Under the pieces are notes generated by a model, which was not told where the DNA came from, made no database searches, and saw only the letters and a list, made by a program, of their open reading frames with translations. A program made the position numbers and the translations under genes. A DNA stretch of 64,000 nucleotides from Psychroserpens luteus (lineage in GTDB: Bacteria > Bacteroidota > Bacteroidia > Flavobacteriales > Flavobacteriaceae), in assembly GCF_015319355.1 (NCBI RefSeq), contig NZ_JADILU010000001.1, positions 62,001 through 126,000 on the forward strand. The letters are read 5' to 3'. Of the stretch, positions 1 to 9,900 are shown piece after piece (the first letter of the stretch is position 1; every line of letters begins with the position of its first letter).

Positions 1-711
1 AACTTTATTTAAGACTTCTACAGATTCTTCAAGACCACGAGCAATCTCACGACGTTGATCTGCAATACCTTGACCTTGTAAACGCTTACTTTCTGCTTCG
101 GCTTTTGCTTTCTCTACGATAAGAATACGAGCAGCATCACCCTCAAATTGTGCAGCAGTTTTTTCTCTATCTGCAGCATTAATTCTGTTCATCGCAGCTT
201 TTACTTGTGCATCTGGATCAATATCTGTAACTAAAGTTTTTATGATGTCAAATCCATAATCTGACATTGCATCATTTAATTCTGCTTTTACAGCCAATGC
301 AATATCATCTTTTTTTACAAAAACATCATCTAGTTTCATTTTAGGTACTTCTGCACGAACCACATCAAATACATAAGATGTAATTTGATCATGTGGATAA
401 TCCAATTTATAAAAGGCATCATAAACTTTGGACTTTATTACTCGATATTGAACAGAAACCTTTAAACGTACAAATACATCATCTAAAGTTTTGGTCTCAA
501 TAATAACATCCAATTGCTGAATTTTTAAACTTAATTTACCAGCAATTTTATCAACTAAAGGGATTTTAAATTGAGGACCAGATTGCCTAATACTTTGAAA
601 CCTACCAAAACGCTCTACGATTGTAGCAGTTTGTTGTTTAACGATAAAGAAAGAAGAAATTAGTATAATTAAGCCTAAAATGGCAATTGGTATGTAATAA
701 AAATTTTCCAT
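1..711 (-). CDS. SPFH/Band 7 (stomatin/prohibitin-like) protein, C-terminus beyond window
   Basis: Reads leftward from an ATG at 711 and is open to base 1 (237 codons seen), so the C-terminus lies outside the window. The N-terminus has one hydrophobic anchor (about residues 4-22), followed by a stretch typical of the SPFH/Band 7 family: a QQTATIVERFGRF-like start, the DVIIETKTLDDVFV region and an alanine/glutamate-rich segment with AADREKTAAQFEGDA, which is the usual coiled coil. Family members form large membrane-anchored ring assemblies linked to protease control and membrane microdomains (QmcA/HflK-like). The exact role here is unknown. No recognisable -7 box was found immediately upstream. 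Confidence 0.9.
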   Translation of the reverse strand, partial: MENFYYIPIAILGLIILISSFFIVKQQTATIVERFGRFQSIRQSGPQFKIPLVDKIAGKLSLKIQQLDVIIETKTLDDVFVRLKVSVQYRVIKSKVYDAFYKLDYPHDQITSYVFDVVRAEVPKMKLDDVFVKKDDIALAVKAELNDAMSDYGFDIIKTLVTDIDPDAQVKAAMNRINAADREKTAAQFEGDAARILIVEKAKAEAESKRLQGQGIADQRREIARGLEESVEVLNKV

Positions 712-760
712 GGGAGTTTTTTTTAATAGTTAGATAAAATAATCAGTTACTAAATTAAGT

Positions 761-768
761 TATATTTG
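761..768 (+). promoter_or_regulatory. -7 promoter box TATATTTG for the 790 gene
   Basis: Matches the Bacteroidota TAnnTTTG -7 element, 21 bases before the ATG at 790. It contains the in-frame TTG at 766, so that TTG is promoter rather than start codon. Confidence 0.6.
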
Positions 769-789
769 TTCAACTCACACATTGAAATC

Positions 790-1470
790 ATGCAAAAAAA
801 GCAGTTTATACTTTTAATAGCGTTTTGTTTAGGTTTTGTTACAGTTTCTGTAGCTCAACACAAAACATATAAGATAAAAAACGGAATTGGATTAATAGGA
901 GGAATCACCCAATACGATATCAAAACAGATAATTTTGTAACCAAAAGTGGTGAGGGTTTTATTGGTGGAATGATTGCTACAGTAGATATACCACACAAAT
1001 GGTACACAGTTAGTTATGGTTTCCAGTTTTCTCAAAATTCACTTGAAATTATGGGAAGACCAAGTTTAACTACCATAACTCAAACACCTATAGAATATGA
1101 TATTAAAATGGCACAAGTAGCATTTTTGTTGCATGTAAAATTAATATCAGATTATGTGACTCTAGATTTAGGTCCGCAATTACAATTCAATAGCGGGTTA
1201 GAATTAAAAGAGGACAGTCAAGAGAATTTTATCATAGAAGGATACGATAATTTGTTTGCCGAAGACCTTAGTGATATTTCAAAATTCAACGCTAATGGAG
1301 TTATTGGTGCTTCTGCTGGTATTGGAAATTTTAAATTACGTGCTGCTTACAGTTACGGATTTACAAATATCTTCGGAAAGTTGAACGACAACGATTTTAA
1401 TCTAAGCAATGCAGATCGTTTTGAAGGAAATCAAACCATGTTGTCTTTTGCTTTAATGATTACATTCTAA
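790..1470 (+). CDS. PorT-like outer-membrane beta-barrel protein
   Basis: 226 residues. The N-terminus MQKKQFILLIAFCLGFVTVS followed by VAQ is a clear signal peptide. The mature part alternates hydrophobic and polar residues with many glycines and aromatics (for example GGMIATVDIPHKW, YSYGFTNIFGKL) and ends in a phenylalanine, as outer-membrane barrels do. This resembles the PorT-like barrel domain common in Bacteroidota, whose functions are mostly unknown. I chose the ATG at 790 because an upstream TTG in frame is part of the -7 box and would spoil the signal peptide. It is convergent with the STAS-like gene, with a shared terminator between them. Confidence 0.75.
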   Translation: MQKKQFILLIAFCLGFVTVSVAQHKTYKIKNGIGLIGGITQYDIKTDNFVTKSGEGFIGGMIATVDIPHKWYTVSYGFQFSQNSLEIMGRPSLTTITQTPIEYDIKMAQVAFLLHVKLISDYVTLDLGPQLQFNSGLELKEDSQENFIIEGYDNLFAEDLSDISKFNANGVIGASAGIGNFKLRAAYSYGFTNIFGKLNDNDFNLSNADRFEGNQTMLSFALMITF

Positions 1471-1543
1471 AATTTTTAGCTATCATTTTTAATTCTGAAA
1501 TCCATCTAAAACGGTTTATAATATTAGTCATCATGAGGCAAAA

Positions 1544-1573
1544 AAAAATCTCTTAAATTTTTAAGAGATTTTT
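1544..1573. terminator. Bidirectional intrinsic terminator
   Basis: Inverted repeat AATCTCTTAAA / TTTAAGAGATT with a 2-base loop, flanked by an A run on the left and a T run on the right. It lies between convergent genes ending at 1470 and 1582 and can serve both strands. Confidence 0.8.
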
Positions 1574-1581
1574 GATGGTTT

Positions 1582-1872
1582 CTATGCTGTATATAATTCG
1601 CGATATTTAACAATATAGGAATTTAATCTATCGAATTGGAGTTTTGAACCCTTAATCTGAACAGTTTCTTTAAATTTTAAGAAACCATATTGATCTAAGA
1701 ATTCACCTATTGATGTATTGAGGAATGATGAAGACATGGAAATATCCGAACCAATTTCTAAAAGAATTTTGTTGTGATTAATACAGGCTTCTTGTAAAAT
1801 GTTGAAAAGCACAATTCCTTCTTCATTTGAGCTAGAATTTTTAACTATATCTTTCAATATCAAATTTTTCAT
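1582..1872 (-). CDS. STAS-like protein (DUF4325 type)
   Basis: 96 residues, no signal peptide, soluble. The pattern resembles the STAS-like DUF4325 family: an N-terminal strand, a G(I)VLFN helix region, a central ILLEIGSDISMSSSFLNTSIG segment (equivalent to the DFxGVxxxSSSFLDEAFG signature) and a C-terminal helix. STAS domains of this kind act as anti-anti-sigma-like partners of GHKL ATPases, and the gene directly upstream encodes such an ATPase. The pair probably forms a small signalling switch, though its output is unknown. It has its own -7 box at 1910-1917 in the 68-base gap. The family call rests on pattern recognition only. Confidence 0.65.
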   Translation of the reverse strand: MKNLILKDIVKNSSSNEEGIVLFNILQEACINHNKILLEIGSDISMSSSFLNTSIGEFLDQYGFLKFKETVQIKGSKLQFDRLNSYIVKYRELYTA

Positions 1873-1909
1873 AATAAAAGATTTTTAACTATAACGTACA
1901 AAATGTGTG

Positions 1910-1917
1910 CAAAAGTA
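1910..1917 (-). promoter_or_regulatory. -7 promoter box (TACTTTTG, minus strand) for the STAS-like gene
   Basis: Reverse complement reads TACTTTTG, matching TAnnTTTG, 37 bases before the start codon at 1872. It suggests the STAS-like gene can be transcribed independently of the upstream ATPase gene. Confidence 0.45.
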
Positions 1918-1940
1918 TACATAAATATAACAATATTTTG

Positions 1941-2819
1941 TTAAAAATCAAATATATGTTGTGATTCATCCTTTTCTTCGAAAGTATTTAAGTCAACTTC
2001 AACTTTTATCAAAGTCCCTTTGAAGTCATATCCCATATTACCAGCTCTATAGACTTCTCCTGCTCTTTTTAGAACAACACCCTTGTTGGAAATAATATTT
2101 AAAACACCATTAGAGCTTTCTGTTAGCTCTAAAATATTATTTAATCCAAAACCTCTGTTTCTAGGTGTTGATTGAATCGAAAACCCCTTTTCTAATGACT
2201 TTAAAATAGCTTTCCAATCTTCAATATTATCTGTACCATCAATGTCCGAGTTTTTTATTGCATGAGGAATTCCTTGACCAAAGTCGCAAACAGAAAAAGA
2301 GATTTTATTGTTTTTTGGATAATATTGAGTAATAATATATCCTGAAACTGAAGATTGAGAATGGTCAAAAATATTATTAAACACTTCATCTATATTTGAA
2401 GCTAAAGGAACTAAATCTTTGTTGTTTGTAAATTTTTCAAAATAAACTTTGGCATAATCAGAATAAGAATAAATCATATTTTTACAGATTTTCCAGAGAC
2501 ATAAGGTCGTTTCGTTATGTGATATGGTAAATTTTTCCCTATCAAACCCTTCTTTCCAATATTCCTTAAATTTAATATTAAATAGATGATTATTAAAACC
2601 GTCTGTACCTCTGGTAAAAGAAACTTTACAACCAGTAACATGAAAGCTTTCAATTAAACAAGCTAAAATTACAAAGTGATCAGTTTCCATGAATCGAACA
2701 CTGTTAAAGTCAACTATAAGGTGATCAAGTTCTCCAATTTCACTTAAACTTTCACTTACAAATTTAAACCAATCTTTAGCTCTTTGGCTTGAAGGAACGC
2801 TTAGTGTATATTCTTTCAT
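1941..2819 (-). CDS. GHKL-type ATPase with N-terminal STAS-like region
   Basis: 292 residues from the ATG at 2819; a TTG nine bases further upstream is also in frame but abuts the gltX stop. The C-terminal half has the histidine-kinase-like ATPase motifs: N box DEVFNN (144-149), G1 DFGQGIP (179-185), G2 GFGLNN (223-228) and a KGTLIKVEV strand (from 267). There is no DHp histidine or membrane segment, so it is not a classical sensor kinase. Residues ~30-60 (LDHLIVDFNSVRFMETDHF) look like a STAS strand-helix. The nearest functional analogies are the RsbW/SpoIIAB anti-sigma kinases. It starts 9 bases after gltX and precedes a STAS-like partner. Confidence 0.75.
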   Translation of the reverse strand: MKEYTLSVPSSQRAKDWFKFVSESLSEIGELDHLIVDFNSVRFMETDHFVILACLIESFHVTGCKVSFTRGTDGFNNHLFNIKFKEYWKEGFDREKFTISHNETTLCLWKICKNMIYSYSDYAKVYFEKFTNNKDLVPLASNIDEVFNNIFDHSQSSVSGYIITQYYPKNNKISFSVCDFGQGIPHAIKNSDIDGTDNIEDWKAILKSLEKGFSIQSTPRNRGFGLNNILELTESSNGVLNIISNKGVVLKRAGEVYRAGNMGYDFKGTLIKVEVDLNTFEEKDESQHIFDF

Positions 2820-2828
2820 TTGATTCAA

Positions 2829-4340
2829 TTAATTAAGTGTTATTAAATGATCAATACGTTTCAAGGTTTCTGCTTTTCCAATCATATAAATAATATCAAA
2901 TACGTCTGGACCTTGAAGTGCTCCAACAAGCGCTAAACGTAATGGCATCATCACTTTTCCGAAGCCAATCTCATTAGAAGTAATCCAACCTTTTACAGTG
3001 GTTTGTAAGTTGTCTACTGTGAAATCTTCAACACCATTTATTAGCTCTTTTACTTTAGATAAAATATCTGCTGTATCTTCTTTAATTGCTTTTTTAGAAG
3101 CCTTTTCATCAAATTCTTTAGGTGTAACAAAGAAGAAATGACTTAAGTCCCAAAAATCACTTACAAACGTTGCACGCTCTTTAATTAAAGCAATGACCAT
3201 TTCTATATATTGAGCATCAATCTCTTTTAATTCTGCTCTTAAATCTTGAAATGAAATAGCTAAATCATGATTATCCTGCTCTTGCATGTAGTGATGATTA
3301 AACCACTTAATTTTATCTGGATCAAATTGCGCACCCGATTTACTAACTCGTTCTAAACTAAACGCATTAATCAATTCATCCAGATTAAAAATTTCTTGCT
3401 CTGTTCCTGGATTCCATCCTAAAAACGATAAGAAATTAATCATAGCGTCTGCAAAATATCCGTCTTCTTTATAACCTCTAGACACATCTCCAGTTTTTGG
3501 ATCTGTCCACTCTAAAGGAAACACAGGGAATCCTAATTTATCACCATCACGCTTGCTTAATTTTCCTTTACCTGTTGGTTTTAGGATTAATGGAAGGTGA
3601 GCAAATTCTGGAGCATCCCAACCAAAAGCATCATACAATTGATAATGTAATGCTAATGATGGTAACCATTCTTCACCACGAATGACATGAGAGATTTCCA
3701 TTAAGTGGTCATCCACAATATTGGCTAGGTGATAGGTTGGCATTCCGTCACTTTTAAATAATACTTTATCATCTAAAACATTGGTGTCAATTTTTATATC
3801 ACCACGAATAATATCTTTTAAATGCAACGTTTCATCTTGAGGTGATTTAAACCTTATCACATAATCTTCACCAGCATCTAATTTCGCTTTCGTTTCTTCT
3901 GCGGAAAGCGATAAAGAATTACTCAATTTGAGTCTGTTGTGCCAATTATAGATAAATGTTTTTCCTTTAGCTTCGTGATCTTTTCTATGGAAATCTAAAG
4001 TTTCTGAAGTATCAAAAGCATAATAAGCATGACCTTTTTCTATCAACTCATCTGCATATTGTTTATACAAATGCTTACGCTCACTTTGACGGTAAGGTCC
4101 AAACTTTTCGTTTTTTCCAACACCTTCATCAAATGGGATTCCACACCAATTTAGAGATTCTACGATATAATCTTCTGCACCTTCCACATAACGGTTTTGG
4201 TCTGTATCTTCTATACGAAGAACAAATGTTCCCTTATGTTTTTTAGCGAATAGATAATTAAAAAGCGCTGTTCTAACGCCTCCAATATGTAAAGGTCCTG
4301 TTGGGCTTGGTGCAAAACGCACTCTAACGGGTTTGTTCAT
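2829..4340 (-). CDS. gltX: Glutamyl-tRNA synthetase
   Basis: 503 residues, normal length for a bacterial GluRS. It charges tRNA-Glu with glutamate in the cytoplasm. Class I signatures are intact: the HIGH-type motif in PSPTGPLHIGG (12-21) and the KMSKS-type motif KLSKR (260-264). The segment VLRIEDTDQNR (about 40-50) is diagnostic for Glu/Gln enzymes. No Cys-based zinc cluster is seen in the 95-130 region. It is the first gene of a likely minus-strand operon with the GHKL ATPase and STAS-like genes, although those two have no obvious functional link to translation. Confidence 0.98.
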   Translation of the reverse strand: MNKPVRVRFAPSPTGPLHIGGVRTALFNYLFAKKHKGTFVLRIEDTDQNRYVEGAEDYIVESLNWCGIPFDEGVGKNEKFGPYRQSERKHLYKQYADELIEKGHAYYAFDTSETLDFHRKDHEAKGKTFIYNWHNRLKLSNSLSLSAEETKAKLDAGEDYVIRFKSPQDETLHLKDIIRGDIKIDTNVLDDKVLFKSDGMPTYHLANIVDDHLMEISHVIRGEEWLPSLALHYQLYDAFGWDAPEFAHLPLILKPTGKGKLSKRDGDKLGFPVFPLEWTDPKTGDVSRGYKEDGYFADAMINFLSFLGWNPGTEQEIFNLDELINAFSLERVSKSGAQFDPDKIKWFNHHYMQEQDNHDLAISFQDLRAELKEIDAQYIEMVIALIKERATFVSDFWDLSHFFFVTPKEFDEKASKKAIKEDTADILSKVKELINGVEDFTVDNLQTTVKGWITSNEIGFGKVMMPLRLALVGALQGPDVFDIIYMIGKAETLKRIDHLITLN

Positions 4341-4533
4341 GATTTTTATTTTGAAGGCACAAAGATATATTGATATGACTAGAGAACAAAGAAAATATAG
4401 TAGAGACTAAATTTTACTTTGAAAACTTTTAATTAGCTGTAATTTTTTCTATCATTGATAATTAATCAAATAAGCAAACGCTTGACGGTCTGTGAAAAAA
4501 CTAGCAACAAAATAAAAATTAGAAAAGAATACT

Positions 4534-5583
4534 ATGAAAAAAATCTACACCTCACTAATTATTTTTGCGCTAAGCATAGCCTCTGTTTTTTCTCAAGTTA
4601 CTGATGTAGTGCTGCTACCTGGGTCAAATCAACCTAAAAGATTATTTTTAGTTGATAATATTTTATATTTTTCTCAAGCAACTAAAATATCTTATATCGA
4701 CATTACTGAAACTGACCCTGTACATACAGTATTAATTTCAAACTTAAATAGTCCTGGTGGAATGGAGATTAAAGATAACTTTCTATATATCGCCCATTTT
4801 GGAGATGGTGATGTTATTAAAGTCGATCTTGATGATCCTACACCAAGCATTATTGATGTCACATTTTTTGGCAATACACCAAATATGCTCAAATTTAACG
4901 GCAATGATTTATACTTTACAGATAATAATGGTAACAGGATATATAAGTATGATATCACTAGTAGTTCTCCAACTGCTGAAACGTTTGTTAATACTCCAAA
5001 TAACAGTTCTCCAATTGGTATAGATATTAAAGATGGGATTTTATATTACAGCCAAGCAAATATGGGAAACATACTTAAACTTGACCTTAACAATCCTAAT
5101 GGAACGCCTATAGAAGTTGTCTCAGGCCTAATTCGTCCAATAGGTATAGAGTTTAAAGGCAACGATTTATATGTAGCAGATGTAGATGGAGATAAAATCG
5201 TAAAAATAGATGTTACCCAATCACCAACTATCGCTGAAGATGTTGTGACAAATTTAAATTTACCTACGGACATTACCTTTGATGGAGATATTATGTATAT
5301 ATCTCAACTCAACAAAATATCAAAAATAGATTTATCATTAAGTGTTGATGAATTTTCTACAAATAATATTGTTTTATATCCTAACCCAACAAAAGATTAC
5401 CTTACAATATCTAACCTTCAAAGCGATTTAAATTTTGATATAAGTGATGTAAATGGTAGAGTCTTAAAAAAAGGTGTTGTTTCTCCAAATACCAATATAG
5501 ATGTATCATCGCTATCACATGGGTATTATTTTATAACTTTTGATGGTGTTTCTAGTATTACTAAAAAGTTTATAAAGAACTAA
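4534..5583 (+). CDS. Secreted beta-propeller protein with T9SS C-terminal sorting domain
   Basis: 349 residues. Signal peptide at 1-21 (MKKIYTSLIIFALSIASVFS). Residues ~30-270 consist of repeating blades of about 40 residues with patterns such as GIDIKDGILYYSQ, GIEFKGNDLYVADVDGDKI and NMLKFNGNDLYFTDNNGN, as in NHL/SMP-30-like propellers. Residues ~275-349 form a type A type-IX-secretion sorting domain: VLYPNPTKDYLTIS, then FDISDVNGRVL, ending SHGYYFITFDGVSSITKKFIKN. The protein is expected to cross the outer membrane by T9SS and be released or anchored at the surface. Ligand or substrate is unknown. It stands alone, convergent with the AlkB-like gene. Confidence 0.85.
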   Translation: MKKIYTSLIIFALSIASVFSQVTDVVLLPGSNQPKRLFLVDNILYFSQATKISYIDITETDPVHTVLISNLNSPGGMEIKDNFLYIAHFGDGDVIKVDLDDPTPSIIDVTFFGNTPNMLKFNGNDLYFTDNNGNRIYKYDITSSSPTAETFVNTPNNSSPIGIDIKDGILYYSQANMGNILKLDLNNPNGTPIEVVSGLIRPIGIEFKGNDLYVADVDGDKIVKIDVTQSPTIAEDVVTNLNLPTDITFDGDIMYISQLNKISKIDLSLSVDEFSTNNIVLYPNPTKDYLTISNLQSDLNFDISDVNGRVLKKGVVSPNTNIDVSSLSHGYYFITFDGVSSITKKFIKN

Positions 5584-5662
5584 ACTGAACAAAACGATAG
5601 ATTTATGCAGTAGCGGAAAGTGCAATACAGAAGCCACACAAAACTGTGACTGCGACTGAAAA

Positions 5663-6706
5663 CTAATCCAAAACCATCTCTTTAGGCACACGTTTATTCA
5701 TAATACTAAACCATAAAGGAGGCACCATTGCCAAAACCACAGAGGTTGGATAGCCAAAAGGCATTTGCGGACTCTCATCATGGCAATCCAAGACTTGATA
5801 TTTCTTTGAAGATTTAAAATGATGATCACTATGACGAGTGAGTTCATAGAGTACAATTCTACCAATAACATGGTTAGAATTCCAGGAATGCATTTCTTTA
5901 ACACGTTCGTATCTGCCAGATTTTGTTTTAAGGCGTAACAATCCGTAATGTTCTATGTAATTGACAGATTCTAAGAGTAGAATCCCTACAATTGCTGCGG
6001 AAATTGAAAACAACAACCCAATACTTCCGAAGAACAACAACACAGTCATTAAATATCCAATTTGGAGTAAAACATACCAAAACATGTCGTTTTTGACCGA
6101 AAAGAAACCCTTTTTGTTGGTTTTTAATAGTTTTATTTGAATTTTCCATGCTTTCAAATATTGTCTAAAAACGGACGTAAACCAAAAAGAATAGACAGAT
6201 TGATTATATCTTGCTGTTGCTGGATCTTCTGGAGTTGCTGCATGTAAATGATGTCCAAAATTGTGCTCAATATAGAAATGCATATATAAAGCAGGTAACA
6301 ATAATGCTTTGCCTAAAAAACGTTCATTTGTAGATTTTCTGTGACCTAGTTCGTGAGCAACATTAATTCCGTTGACGCCTAAAACAATACCTACTGAAAA
6401 GATGATACCAATCAATTCATAAGTTTCAATTGGAGTGTTTACAGCTTCGTATATTCCGAAGAAAACCAATCCATAAACGATTGGTAAATTAAGATAGAGT
6501 AACCAGTCAAAGATCTTTTTTTTGAGTTTATGATCAACGTCTTCCGAAGATAAATTTTCAGTTTCTATAGGGAAAATAAGTTCCAGTATTGGAATGATTA
6601 CAAAAGAAAAAATTACAGTAAGAAAAGCGAATGATCCTTTAAAATAGATACTAATAAAAGCAACTATTGGAATTGAAAAAGCAGCAAGATATTTGAGGTC
6701 TTTCAT
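5663..6706 (-). CDS. alkB: AlkB-type membrane non-haem di-iron hydroxylase (alkane 1-monooxygenase family)
   Basis: 347 residues with several hydrophobic membrane segments (about 8-48, 68-90, 98-118, 208-245 and 320-336). All the di-iron histidine boxes are present: HELGH (118-122), HNFGHH (148-153), RHSDHH (291-296), plus the AlkB signature NYIEHYG (249-255). Family members hydroxylate the terminal carbon of medium-chain alkanes or related hydrophobic chains at the inner membrane, using rubredoxin as electron donor. No rubredoxin gene is adjacent. Marine flavobacteria often carry AlkB homologues whose true substrate is untested, so the alkane assignment is by family only. Confidence 0.9.
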   Translation of the reverse strand: MKDLKYLAAFSIPIVAFISIYFKGSFAFLTVIFSFVIIPILELIFPIETENLSSEDVDHKLKKKIFDWLLYLNLPIVYGLVFFGIYEAVNTPIETYELIGIIFSVGIVLGVNGINVAHELGHRKSTNERFLGKALLLPALYMHFYIEHNFGHHLHAATPEDPATARYNQSVYSFWFTSVFRQYLKAWKIQIKLLKTNKKGFFSVKNDMFWYVLLQIGYLMTVLLFFGSIGLLFSISAAIVGILLLESVNYIEHYGLLRLKTKSGRYERVKEMHSWNSNHVIGRIVLYELTRHSDHHFKSSKKYQVLDCHDESPQMPFGYPTSVVLAMVPPLWFSIMNKRVPKEMVLD

Positions 6707-6810
6707 GGAGAAACTAGTTTTGAGTTGGTCTTCATTTTAACACAGCTCCTCGAAATTAACAGAATCTTACCAATTTTAGGCAATTACACATAAAAATAAA
6801 TTCTATATTG

Positions 6811-6969
6811 TGAAGTAGTTTGAACTTTTTCCATTCACTAAAAAATTGTTCTTTTTAGTCCATTTTTGACTTTTTTCAATTCCGTAGCGATGCTATGCAA
6901 GTAAAAAAGCCTTCAAATGATCAAAAAATTACTAATTTTCGTTTAAATGTTAAAATTTAAACTACTTCA
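6811..6969. repeat. Long imperfect palindrome, element A (family with conserved core)
   Basis: 159-bp dyad-symmetric segment. The ends are perfect 11-base inverted repeats, TGAAGTAGTTT (6811-6821) and AAACTACTTCA (6959-6969). The axis falls exactly at 6890, in the core CCGTAGCGATGCTATGC (6882-6898). Ungapped comparison of the two 79-base arms gives about 51 matches by hand count. The left arm is clearly related to the left arm of the element at 20893-21054, including TTTGAACTTTTTC and CTAAAAAATT. It ends 17 bases before the DUF4175 start, so it occupies that gene's promoter or leader region. Confidence 0.75.
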
Positions 6970-6986
6970 TTGAGTTATTTAACTGT

Positions 6987-9900
6987 ATGGCAGGAAATTT
7001 TAAAAATATTCAAGGCAAATTAGAGCAATTTATCAAACGTTATTACACGAATGAATTGCTTAAAGGCGCCATTTTATTTTTTGCCATAGGTTTACTGTAT
7101 CTCATAGGAACTTTACTTATTGAGTATTTTTTATGGCTGAGTCCAATGGCAAGAACGATTTTGTTCTGGGTATTTATAGCGGTAGAAATTTCCTTGTTTG
7201 CTAAGTTCATTTTATTCCCAATTGCGAAATTATTTAAGCTTCAAAAAGGAATTGATTATAAAGAGGCATCGCAAATTATAGGAAACCATTTCCCAGAGGT
7301 GAATGATAAGTTGCTTAATGTGCTTCAACTTAATCAAGACAGTTCACAATCTGAATTGCTAGAAGCTAGTATTGAGCAGAAATCTGCCGAATTGAACCCA
7401 ATTCCGTTCAAATTGGCTGTAAACTTCAATAAAAACACCAAATATTTAAAATATGCTGCAATTCCGATAGCTATTTTACTATTGTCTTTTGTAACAGGAA
7501 AAATCAATTGGTTTAGTGATAGCTATGAACGTGTTGTGAATTACAATACTGCTTATGAGCCACCTGCACCTTTTCAGTTTTTTGTAGTTAATGAGAATTT
7601 GAAAGCCATAGAAAATAAAGATTTTAAGGTTACCGTAAATACTGCAGGAGAGATCATACCCGAGAATACACAAATCCATTTTAATGGTCAGTCGTTTTTT
7701 ATGCAACAAACTGCTCCAGGACAATTTGAGTATGTGTTTGCTCAACCCAAAGAAGGATTGTCTTTCAGTTTGTCTGCAAATGATGTCTTGTCAAAGAATT
7801 ACACTTTAGATATTATAAAAGTACCAACATTAGTGAATTTTGAAATGGTATTGGATTATCCTGCGTACACCAAAAAGACAGATGAGGTATTGAAGAGTAC
7901 GGGAAATTCTACAATTCCGGAAGGGACAAATGTCACTTGGAAAGTGAATACCAAATCTACAGAAGAGGTGGTATTTTATTCTAAAGATACGGTTGCTTTT
8001 GAGCCTATTTCCGAAGGAAAATTTGAAGCATCAAAACGCATTTACAATAATACAGATTATAGTATTAGCACGAGTAACAAGGAATTAAAAGACTACGAGA
8101 ATTTGGCGTTTTCAATCAATGTGATTAAGGATAATTATCCTGAAATGAACGTCAAAATGGAAAAGGATTCTTTAGACAATCAAACCTTGTATTTCCTCGG
8201 GCAAGTGAGTGATGATTATGGGTTGAGTAAGCTTCAAATGGTCTATTATCCAAGTAAAAACCCAGAAAATAAGTCGTACGAAGTGATGAACGTCTCAAAA
8301 TCTAATTTTGATGAGTTTGTAAGTGCGTTTCCTAATCAATTAAACCTTGAGGAAGGAGTGGATTATGAGTTATATTTTCAGGTGTTTGATAATGATGTGC
8401 TTCATAAATATAAAAGCTCCAAAAGTTCGGTTTTTAGTTATAGAAAGTTGACTAAAGATGAAGAAGAACAAAAACAATTAAATGAGCAAAACGAAACGAT
8501 TAAAGATATCAGTAAAACGTTTGATAAACTAAAAGACCAGGATAAAGAGCTTAAAGAAATTTCTAAAACTCAAAAGGAAAAAGAAGAGCTTAATTTTAAT
8601 GATAAAAAGAAGTTTGAAAATTTTATCAAGAGACAGAAAGCTCAGGAGCAATTGATGAAAACTTTCAATAAGAAATTAAAAGAGAACATTGAGGAATTTC
8701 AGAATGAAGATAAAGAGAAGGATAAATTTAAAGAAGATTTACAAAAGCGTTTAGAGGAGAATGAAGAGCAACTTAAAAAGGATGAAAAACTTTTGGATGA
8801 GTTGGAGAAGATGAAGGATAAAATCAATAAGGAAGAGTTTACTCAAAAATTAGAAGAGTTAGCAAAGCAGAATAAAAACAAGGAGAAAAGTTTAAAGCAG
8901 CTTCTGGAATTGACAAAACGTTTTTATGTGGCTAAGAAGGCAGAAAAATTGATGAAAGATTTGGAGAATTTAGCTGAAGAGCAGGAGAAGCTTTCCGAAG
9001 AAAATAAAGAAAAGAACACCAAAGAAGAACAAGAGAAACTGAATGAGAAGTTTGAAGATTTCCAGAAGCAAATGGAAGATCTTGAAAAAGAAAATAAGGA
9101 GCTTAAAAAGCCAATGGATTTACCTAAGGACAAACCAACTGAGGAATCTATAAAGCAAGATCAAAAAGAAGCAACAGAAGCTTTAGAAGAGCAAAAAGAG
9201 CAAGACAAACAAGAGGAAGCAGAACCACAAGATCCTCAAGAAAAGAAAGAGGAACAAGAAAAGCCAGAAGGTGAACCTCAAGAAAGTCCTGAGGGACCAC
9301 AGCAAAAAGCTAAGAAAAAGCAAAAGCAAGCTGCTAAGAAAATGAAAGAAATGACTCAGCAGATGGCTCAAGCGATGTCAATGGGTGGAGGAGAACAAAT
9401 GCAGGAAGATATTGATGTGTTACGTCAAATTCTAGATAACCTCGTGTTGTTTTCTTTTGATCAGGAAAACCTAATGAATGATTTTAAAAGCATAGAAGTC
9501 AACCATAATGAATATGGTAAGTTTTTAAGAAAACAAAATGACTTACGAGAGCATTTCGAGCATATTGACGATAGCTTATTTTCATTATCATTAAGACAAC
9601 CTGCTATTTCTGAGCGTGTGAATTCTCAAATAACAGATGTATTTTATAATATAGATAAAACTTTGGGTCAACTATCTGAAAATCAGTTATATCAAGGTGT
9701 TTCGTCACAACAATATACGATTACAGCTACCAATGAATTAGCGAGTTTCTTGAGTGATGTGCTTGATAATATGAATCAAGAAATGAATCCATCAATGGGT
9801 CAGGGACAAGGGCAAGGTGAGCAACTTCCAGATATTATTATGAGTCAAGAAGAACTCAATAAAAAGATGGAAGAAGGGATGAAGAAAGGTGAAAAAGGAA

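Noticed and set aside
766-789. Eight-codon N-terminal extension of the PorT-like protein from a TTG
   Set aside because: The TTG is part of a TAnnTTTG promoter box, and the ATG at 790 begins a proper signal peptide.
3497-3685. 62-codon plus-strand ORF inside gltX
   Set aside because: Shadow of the well-supported gltX frame with no start context or recognisable protein features.
5584-5662. Weak hairpins between the T9SS protein and alkB as a terminator
   Set aside because: The pairing is short and imperfect and there is no T run on either strand.
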